Assembly (NCBI GenBank): GCA_003531115.1
Contig: DQHT01000109.1
Location: forward strand, 1-5,096
DNA length: 5,096 nt
Source: Bacteroidota bacterium
GTDB taxonomy: Bacteria; Bacteroidota; Bacteroidia; UBA8524
Direction: 5' to 3'
How positions within the stretch are numbered: the stretch's first letter is position 1; each line of letters opens with the position of its first letter. Below, piece after piece: positions 1 through 5,096 of the stretch. A program made the translations under genes and the position numbers. The notes under the pieces are model-generated. The model saw nothing but the letters and a program-made list of their open reading frames with translations. It did not search any database and was not told the DNA's origin.

Positions 1-43
1 TTTTCGCTATCTTCCTACTCTATTTATCTTGCACCGGAAATGA
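1..43 (+). CDS. Possible 3' end of an upstream gene (partial, tentative)
   Basis: The second reading frame is open from the left edge and ends in a TGA at 41-43, giving a 13-residue tail, FRYLPTLFILHRK. That stop would overlap the adaptor start as ATGA, the same arrangement seen at the adaptor/pump junction (1071-1074). This makes an upstream operon gene plausible. However, all three forward frames are open across these few codons, so an open frame alone means little. The tail is too short to name a family. Genes found upstream of such operons often encode a TetR-type regulator, but nothing here shows that. Confidence 0.3.
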   Translation, partial: FRYLPTLFILHRK

Positions 44-1074
44 AAAAGAGTTTTTTTGTCGGTTTAATTGCGCTTCTATCCTGCGGGGATCCCGCTAAAA
101 ATACCAGCCAGGGTCCGGCTTTTTCCGGTTTACAAGCCGAAGTCTGGGTAGCCGGAGAACAAAATTTGACAGAATCCGTGCAAACCACAGGAACAATTCT
201 CCCAAACGAGCAGGTTGAATTAAAAGCAGAAGAAAGCGGGCGATTGGTTCAGATCCATTTTCAGGAAGGAAGCAGCGTACAAAAAGGCTCTCCCTTGTTT
301 CAGATCGATGACCGGGAATTTCAGGCACAGGCAAAAAATATTCGTGTACAACTGGAACTCGCCAAAAAAGAATTTATTCGAAATGAGACCTTATTTCAGG
401 CTCAGGCGTTGAGTGAGGAAGTTTATGATGCCAGTGCAAATAAAGTTGCCAGCCTGCAGGCTGAATTGGACCTCTTAAATGTAAGGATAGACCGCTGTTT
501 GATCCGGGCTCCTTTTTCCGGACGAATTGGTTTGCGCCTTGTCAGTGCTGGTGCGTACCTGGCTGTTGGACAACCTTTGGTACAACTGGTTCAGGAAAAA
601 CCTTTGAAGATCGAATTTGAAGTGCCCGAACTTTACGCCCCATATATCCGAAAAGGAATGCCCGTAACCGGCACCTATTCGGGCTCAAACGATTCTATCC
701 ATGCGGTCATCTATGCCTTCGAATCGCAGATCGACCCGGGCAGCCGCAACTTAAAGGTCCGTGCACTCAGCCCAACGTCAAAGGACAATTTAGTTCCCGG
801 AGTGTTTCTGAATGTCAATTTGAAACTGAATGAAACAGCCACGGCCATACTCATTCCTACCCAGGCGGTGATACCAGAATTGAATGGACAAAAAGTATAT
901 AGAGTGGTGAATGGCCGGGTAAAAAGTCAGGTTGTACAAACCGGTGTAAGAAGAGCGAAAGACATTGAGATCAGAGAAGGTATACAGGCCGGCGACAGCA
1001 TTCTGATCACCGGAATCCTGCAGGCGCGCGATGGAATAGAAGTTCAGGTCAAAGACGAAAAAGGAACGGAATGA
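40..1074 (+). CDS. RND efflux periplasmic adaptor subunit (membrane fusion protein), lipoprotein
   Basis: This is the periplasmic adaptor (HlyD/AcrA-type membrane fusion protein) that links an inner-membrane RND pump to an outer-membrane channel. The N-terminus is a lipoprotein signal: Lys2-Lys3, a hydrophobic run to residue 14, then lipobox LLSC with Cys15 as the expected lipidated residue. Domains in order: first lipoyl half about 56-91 (SGRL at 67-70, EGSSVQKG at 76-83); alpha-hairpin about 92-150; second lipoyl half about 151-185 (IRAPFSGRIG at 155-164); beta-barrel about 188-265; membrane-proximal domain about 266-340. The hairpin carries R114, L118 and S125, which match in spacing the RLS motif that docks AcrA-type adaptors to TolC. 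At 344 residues it is normal for the family. ATG 40 was chosen because it places the signal peptide exactly at the N-terminus; the frame is open to the window edge but holds no earlier ATG, GTG or TTG. No strong Shine-Dalgarno sequence precedes it. The stop overlaps the pump start by four bases. The family call is firm; the inner-membrane anchoring is inferred from AcrA-like relatives. Confidence 0.95.
   Translation: MKKSFFVGLIALLSCGDPAKNTSQGPAFSGLQAEVWVAGEQNLTESVQTTGTILPNEQVELKAEESGRLVQIHFQEGSSVQKGSPLFQIDDREFQAQAKNIRVQLELAKKEFIRNETLFQAQALSEEVYDASANKVASLQAELDLLNVRIDRCLIRAPFSGRIGLRLVSAGAYLAVGQPLVQLVQEKPLKIEFEVPELYAPYIRKGMPVTGTYSGSNDSIHAVIYAFESQIDPGSRNLKVRALSPTSKDNLVPGVFLNVNLKLNETATAILIPTQAVIPELNGQKVYRVVNGRVKSQVVQTGVRRAKDIEIREGIQAGDSILITGILQARDGIEVQVKDEKGTE
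1061..1065 (+). promoter_or_regulatory. Ribosome binding site of the RND pump gene
   Basis: AAGGA lies inside the last codons of the adaptor, five bases before the ATG at 1071. It is the only clear Shine-Dalgarno-like sequence before the three starts in the window. With the ATGA overlap it supports ATG 1071 as the start, with initiation both coupled to and independent of adaptor translation. Confidence 0.55.
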
Positions 1075-4000
1075 ACCTTTCGACCATCAGCATTCAACGT
1101 CCGGTTCTTGCAACGGTAATCAATATTTTTATCGTCCTGTTTGGCATTATCGGCTTCACTTATTTGGGTGTTCGGGAGTATCCGAGTGTCGATCCGCCTA
1201 TCGTTACTGTGACGACCAATTATACCGGAGCAAACTCCGATGTTGTTGAATCGCAAATCACAGAGCCCCTGGAAGAGTCCATCAATGGAATTGCCGGAAT
1301 CCGAACGCTTACATCAATTAGCAGCGAAGGGAGAAGCAATATAACAGTTGAATTTGAACTGGGTGTCAACCTGGAAGCTGCTGCCAATGACGTGCGTGAT
1401 AAAGTTTCCCGATCGGTACGTAATCTGCCGCCCGACGCAGACCCTCCTGTGGTGGTGAAGTCGGATGCCAATGCCGAAACCATTTTATCCATTACCGTTC
1501 AAAGTGACAAACGCAGTTTGCTTGAATTGTCGGAAGTCGGTAATAATATTTTCAAGGAGCGCATGCAAACAATTCCCGGGGTGAGTGAGATCAGGATCTG
1601 GGGAGAGAAAAAGTATGCGATGAAACTGGAGATGGATCCAGCGAAATTGTCGGCTTATGGCCTGACCCCGCTCGATATCCGCAATGCTCTGAATCAGCAA
1701 AACGTAGAACTTCCCTCTGGCCGGGTAGAAGGTTTTGGTACCGAACTTACCATCCGTACCTTCGGGAGGCTTAGCACGGTTGAGGAATTTAATGACCTGA
1801 TCATTACCGAATCAGAAGGGGTATTGGTGCGCTTTAAAGATGTAGGTTTTGCACGCCTGCTGCCGGAGAATGAACGTACCCTTTTGCGCGGAAACGGTGG
1901 CATCCCTATGATCGGTATCGCCATTACCCCGCAACCGGGAACCAATTATATTGAAATTGCAGATGCAGCGTACGCACGGGTGGAACAGATCAAAAAAGAA
2001 CTTCCTCCCGATTATAAAATCGGTGTGGCGATGGATAATACCCAATCCATACGTATGGCCATTTCGGAGGTACAGGAAACCATCCTGATCGCGTTTTTGC
2101 TGGTTGTGTTAGTACTGTCCGTTTTCCTGAGAAACTGGCGTACTACCCTCATACCTGTAATCGCTATCCCGATTTCGCTTATCGGAGGTTTTTTTGTCAT
2201 GTACATGCTCGGGTATTCCATCAATATTCTTACCCTCCTTGGGATGGTGCTGGCAACAGGCTTGGTGGTTGATGATGCCATTGTGGTAATGGAGAATATT
2301 TATTCTAAAGTTGAAAAAGGCATGTCGCCGATCGAGGCAGGAATATTGGGCTCCAAGGAAATATTCTTTGCCGTTATATCAACTACAGTCACCCTTACAG
2401 CGGTATTCCTTCCTATAATATTTTTGGAAGGTTTAACAGGGCGGCTTTTCCGGGAGTTTGGAATGGTGGTGGCCGGAACCGTGATTATTTCGACCCTGGT
2501 TTCACTGACACTTACTCCGATGATGAGTTCCAGACTTCTTAAAAAGTCGGAGTCGCAGGCAAAATGGTTGAAAAAAAGTGAGGCCTGGTTTGATGGACTA
2601 AATGCTCTCTATAAACGTAGCCTGAATGTATTCATGCATTGGCCCAAAATTGCCTGGCTGATCGTGGCTGTATCGGGCGCAGGAATCTTTTTTATTGGCG
2701 CCAATATCCCGTCAGAACTGGCGCCCATGGAAGACAAAAGCCGCTTACGCATTGTAGCCACAGCTCCGGAAGGTGTTTCGTATGAACTCATGGACCGTTA
2801 TGTGCAGGAAATAGTGAGCCTCACGGATACCCTTCCGGAGAAAAAATCACTCTTAAGCGTCACCTCGCCGGGGTTTGGTTCTTCTATTAATATTAATTCA
2901 GGATTTGTACGCTTAACCCTTGTTCAGCCTAATGAGCGTACAAAAACACAAGACCAGCTGGCAAAAGAGATCACGAAGATGTTATCGGCTTACAGCTTTG
3001 CCAGAACATATGTCGTGCAGGATGAAACCATCGGTGGTGGCCGGCAAAGCGGACTCCCTGTTCAGTTTGTACTGAAAGCTCCAAATTTTGAAGCGTTAAA
3101 AGAGGTGCTTCCCCGCTTTATGGATAGTGCGATGAGCACGGGGCAGTTTGAGGTGATGGATGTCAACCTGAAATTTAACAAGCCCGAACTGAAAGTGAAC
3201 ATCAACCGCGAAAAGGCCCGTCAAATGGGTGTATCCGTGCGCGACATAGCTGAAACCATGCAGCTGCTTTTTGGCCAGCAGCGCTTTGGCTATTTTATTA
3301 TGGATGGAAAACAATATCAGGTAATCGGCCAGGCATCGCGCAATAACCGGAATGAGCCAACAGACCTGAGTGCAGTTTATGTAAGAAATAAGGACGGCCA
3401 GCAGGTTCAGTTAGCGAATCTGGTAAGTATGGAATCGGAAAGCAGTCCACCCCAGCTTCATCGTTACAACCGCTTTGTTTCGGCAACAGTTTCGGCACGT
3501 CCGGTTCAGGGAAAAACACTTGGCGAAGGAATTGATGTAATGGAAGGGGTTGCGAAAGGTATGTTGGATGAAAAATTCAGCACAGACCTGACCGGTTCTT
3601 CCAAAGAATTCCGGGATAGTTCGGGCAGCCTGCAGTTTGCCTTTATTCTTGCCCTCATACTTATTTATCTGGTATTGGCCGCTCAGTTCGAAAGTTTTCG
3701 TGATCCGCTCACGATCATGATCACCGTTCCTTTGGCACTTGCAGGCGCCCTGCTTTCGCTTTGGCTGTTCGGCCAAACCCTGAATATCTTTAGCCAGATC
3801 GGTATCATTGTTCTGGTAGGTATCGTGACGAAAAACGGTATCCTTATTGTCGAGTTCGCCAACCAGAAAAAGCAGGAAGGAAAAAGCAACAAGGAAGCCG
3901 TGATGGAAGCGGCCGTACAACGCTTCAGGCCTATCTTAATGACCAGTTTTGCCACCATCCTGGGCGCACTTCCTATTGCCCTGGCCTTGGGAGATGCTGC

Positions 4001-4154
4001 AACCAGCCGTATCCCCATGGGTATTGCCATTATTGGCGGGCTCATCTTCTCGCTTGGACTAACTCTTTATGTAATCCCGGCTATCTTCTTATTTATCAGT
4101 TCAAAAGGCGCTCGATTATCGACCCTTCAAAAGTTGAATTATGAAAACAAATAG
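1071..4154 (+). CDS. RND efflux transporter permease subunit, HAE1/AcrB-like
   Basis: This is the proton-driven inner-membrane pump of the tripartite complex; members of the family work as trimers. Its 1027 residues match the usual HAE1 length (about 1020-1050). TM1 lies at about 10-32, followed by a large periplasmic porter/docking loop (about 33-335), TM2-TM6 (about 336-354, 358-380, 387-408, 430-452, 462-488), TM7 (about 526-545), a second periplasmic loop (about 546-852), and TM8-TM12 (about 853-875, 880-901, 905-927, 955-975, 984-1009). The proton-relay residues are all present: D401-D402 in GLVVDDAIVVMEN (TM4), K921 in GIVTKNGILIVEF (TM10), and R951 and T958 in RFRPILMTS (TM11), matching AcrB D407, D408, K940, R971 and T978. 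The pair of aspartates and GLVVDDAIVV favour the drug/lipophile (HAE1) group over metal-exporting HME pumps. ELAPMED (549-555) after TM7 is usual for a common branch of this group. The start is supported by AAGGA upstream, the ATGA overlap with the adaptor, and the typical N-terminus ending in IQRPVLATV. The last 14 bases overlap the channel gene. No frameshift or missing catalytic residue is seen. The substrate is unknown. Confidence 0.97.
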   Translation: MNLSTISIQRPVLATVINIFIVLFGIIGFTYLGVREYPSVDPPIVTVTTNYTGANSDVVESQITEPLEESINGIAGIRTLTSISSEGRSNITVEFELGVNLEAAANDVRDKVSRSVRNLPPDADPPVVVKSDANAETILSITVQSDKRSLLELSEVGNNIFKERMQTIPGVSEIRIWGEKKYAMKLEMDPAKLSAYGLTPLDIRNALNQQNVELPSGRVEGFGTELTIRTFGRLSTVEEFNDLIITESEGVLVRFKDVGFARLLPENERTLLRGNGGIPMIGIAITPQPGTNYIEIADAAYARVEQIKKELPPDYKIGVAMDNTQSIRMAISEVQETILIAFLLVVLVLSVFLRNWRTTLIPVIAIPISLIGGFFVMYMLGYSINILTLLGMVLATGLVVDDAIVVMENIYSKVEKGMSPIEAGILGSKEIFFAVISTTVTLTAVFLPIIFLEGLTGRLFREFGMVVAGTVIISTLVSLTLTPMMSSRLLKKSESQAKWLKKSEAWFDGLNALYKRSLNVFMHWPKIAWLIVAVSGAGIFFIGANIPSELAPMEDKSRLRIVATAPEGVSYELMDRYVQEIVSLTDTLPEKKSLLSVTSPGFGSSININSGFVRLTLVQPNERTKTQDQLAKEITKMLSAYSFARTYVVQDETIGGGRQSGLPVQFVLKAPNFEALKEVLPRFMDSAMSTGQFEVMDVNLKFNKPELKVNINREKARQMGVSVRDIAETMQLLFGQQRFGYFIMDGKQYQVIGQASRNNRNEPTDLSAVYVRNKDGQQVQLANLVSMESESSPPQLHRYNRFVSATVSARPVQGKTLGEGIDVMEGVAKGMLDEKFSTDLTGSSKEFRDSSGSLQFAFILALILIYLVLAAQFESFRDPLTIMITVPLALAGALLSLWLFGQTLNIFSQIGIIVLVGIVTKNGILIVEFANQKKQEGKSNKEAVMEAAVQRFRPILMTSFATILGALPIALALGDAATSRIPMGIAIIGGLIFSLGLTLYVIPAIFLFISSKGARLSTLQKLNYENK

Positions 4155-5096
4155 TGCCTTTTTGATCTGCCTGCTTTGCTTATTCGGTAGTTCCTCGATG
4201 GCACAGCAATCCCTTACGCTTAAGCAGCTTGGTGACAGCCTGTTGGAGAACAATTATGCGCTCCGGCTTGTACGAATACAGGAGGAAAAGGCAGAGGTAT
4301 TGAATACTCCGGGTGCGGCGGGGTTTTATCCCAGCGTGGTATTAAACGGACAACAGCAAAACAGTGCTTTTAATACCCGTCAGGAGTTTTTTAACGGAGA
4401 TGTCCGGCAAGCCAACAATGCCCTCAACCAGTCGGTAAATGTTGGAGTACGTTTGGATTGGACCCTGTTCAACGGCTTTTATGTGCAAAGTCAAAAAAAC
4501 GAACTGGAGCTTAATGCCACACTGGCTGAAGTGAATACGATACTTCAAATGGAATCGGAACTGTATACTGCTGCCAGTTTGTATTTTGAAATTATCGCAC
4601 GCCAATCTTTGTTGGCGTCATTAGATAGCGCGCTGTATTTTAGCCACTTACGTGTGGAGCTGGCCAAAACCCAGCTGGAAGTAGGAAAAGGATCGCGGCT
4701 CGAATACCTACAGAGTATGCTCGACCTGAGTGCTGACAGTTCGAGATGGATGCAGGAAAAAACAGCGTTGGTTAACTTGCATACCCAGTTAAAACAGCAA
4801 CTGGGCATGGATCCGAGAGCCGAGCTCCGTTTGGATGATTCGTTGGACGTGTTGGCACCCTTTGCTTATGAAAGCCTGCGTTCTGAAGTCATCGCTCAGA
4901 ACAATCAGATCAAGGCGGTAAAAATTCAGGAATTAACAGCCGGAAACGCGATCCGAAAAGCACAAAGCCAGCGTTATCCAAGGGTTTCCCTCTATTCGGA
5001 ATACAGTTTTGTCAGTTCCCAGAATGCAGTGGGGATCTTAAAAACGAACCGAAGTTTAGGTCCGGCAGCCGGGATCGGACTGAGCTATACCTTGTT
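4141..5096 (+). CDS. TolC-family outer membrane efflux protein (3' end beyond window)
   Basis: This is the outer-membrane channel of the same pump, a family that forms trimeric beta-barrel/alpha-tunnel exit ducts. 318 codons are visible with no stop, so the gene runs off the right edge. Relatives are mostly about 430-480 residues, so roughly a quarter to a third is missing. Residues 1-21 form a Sec signal peptide: MKTN, a hydrophobic core, then SSSMA before Gln22 as the likely cleavage site. The first structural repeat follows: an N-terminal helix about 25-58, the strand around YPSVVLNG (63-70), the strand SVNVGVRLDWTLFNG (98-112), and long helices from about 113 to 222. EVGKGSRLEYLQ (180-191) is the conserved helix-turn at the periplasmic tip. 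The second repeat begins near 245, with RYPRVSLYSEY (278-288) and GIGLSYTL at the edge, mirroring the first-repeat strands. ATG 4141 fits the signal peptide; it lies inside the pump gene, overlapping its end by 14 bases, with no clear Shine-Dalgarno sequence, so translation is probably coupled. The family call is firm; the substrate is unknown. Confidence 0.95.
   Translation, partial: MKTNSAFLICLLCLFGSSSMAQQSLTLKQLGDSLLENNYALRLVRIQEEKAEVLNTPGAAGFYPSVVLNGQQQNSAFNTRQEFFNGDVRQANNALNQSVNVGVRLDWTLFNGFYVQSQKNELELNATLAEVNTILQMESELYTAASLYFEIIARQSLLASLDSALYFSHLRVELAKTQLEVGKGSRLEYLQSMLDLSADSSRWMQEKTALVNLHTQLKQQLGMDPRAELRLDDSLDVLAPFAYESLRSEVIAQNNQIKAVKIQELTAGNAIRKAQSQRYPRVSLYSEYSFVSSQNAVGILKTNRSLGPAAGIGLSYTL

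Noticed and set aside
25..31. TATCTTG as a Bacteroidota-type -7 promoter box (TAnnTTTG) before the adaptor
   Set aside because: It is one T short of the consensus, leaves almost no leader before the ATG at 40, and the -33 region falls outside the window. It cannot be supported.
3..98. Third-frame open stretch beginning FAIFLLYLSCTGNEKE, resembling a lipoprotein signal with a Cys
   Set aside because: It has no start codon in the window and stops at 96-98 within the adaptor signal region. The adaptor frame itself gives a complete lipoprotein signal followed by a full-length conserved protein, so this is coincidence.
3411..3920. Antisense open frame of 169 codons opposite the pump gene
   Set aside because: It lies wholly within the conserved pump coding sequence, has no recognisable motif, and is a by-product of the codon pattern on the other strand. 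The same holds for the shorter antisense frames across the window (for example 3683-4045, 4545-4808).
1071..4154. Heavy-metal (HME/CusA-type) specificity for the pump
   Set aside because: The TM4 sequence GLVVDDAIVVMEN with paired Asp and the TM10 KNGILIVEF context match HAE1 pumps. I see no Met cluster or metal-binding motif in the adaptor or pump.
1..5096. Mobile element, CRISPR, RNA gene or other novel system
   Set aside because: Nearly every base belongs to the three overlapping efflux genes. I saw no direct or inverted repeats of note, no transposase or recombinase motif, no tRNA-like fold and no abrupt change in composition.

Overview
The window holds one tightly packed tripartite RND efflux operon, all on the + strand: periplasmic adaptor (40-1074), inner-membrane RND pump (1071-4154) and outer-membrane TolC-family channel (4141 to the right edge, incomplete). 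There is essentially no intergenic DNA. The adaptor and pump share an ATGA stop/start overlap, and the pump and channel overlap by 14 bases. No RNA gene, mobile element, CRISPR array, long repeat or terminator was seen.

The organism is a Gram-negative bacterium, because the operon encodes an outer-membrane channel and a lipid-anchored adaptor. The pump's wording (for example the ELAPMED stretch after TM7 and the Ser/Asn-rich loop near residues 599-611), the near-balanced base composition judged by eye, and the weak Shine-Dalgarno signals at two of the three starts suggest Bacteroidota. This is recalled family resemblance, not a search result, and no taxonomic marker gene is present.

Layout: 1-39 is the left edge. 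It may carry the last codons of an upstream gene whose TGA would overlap the adaptor ATG in another ATGA. 40-1074 encodes a 344-residue lipoprotein adaptor with two lipoyl halves, a short alpha-hairpin carrying an RLS-type channel-docking motif, a beta-barrel and a membrane-proximal domain. 1071-4154 encodes a full-length 1027-residue HAE1-type transporter with the proton-relay residues D401, D402, K921, R951 and T958 all present. 4141-5096 encodes the first 318 residues of the channel, with a Sec signal peptide, the whole first structural repeat and the start of the second.

Together the three proteins would form a proton-driven pump spanning both membranes. The RND trimer takes substrate from the periplasm or inner-membrane leaflet, the adaptor bridges, and the channel releases substrate outside. 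The substrate cannot be read from the sequence, and no regulator is visible. I see a well-preserved, conventional system and no evidence for a previously undescribed one. The points worth a second look are details of docking, coupling and the pump's substrate loop.
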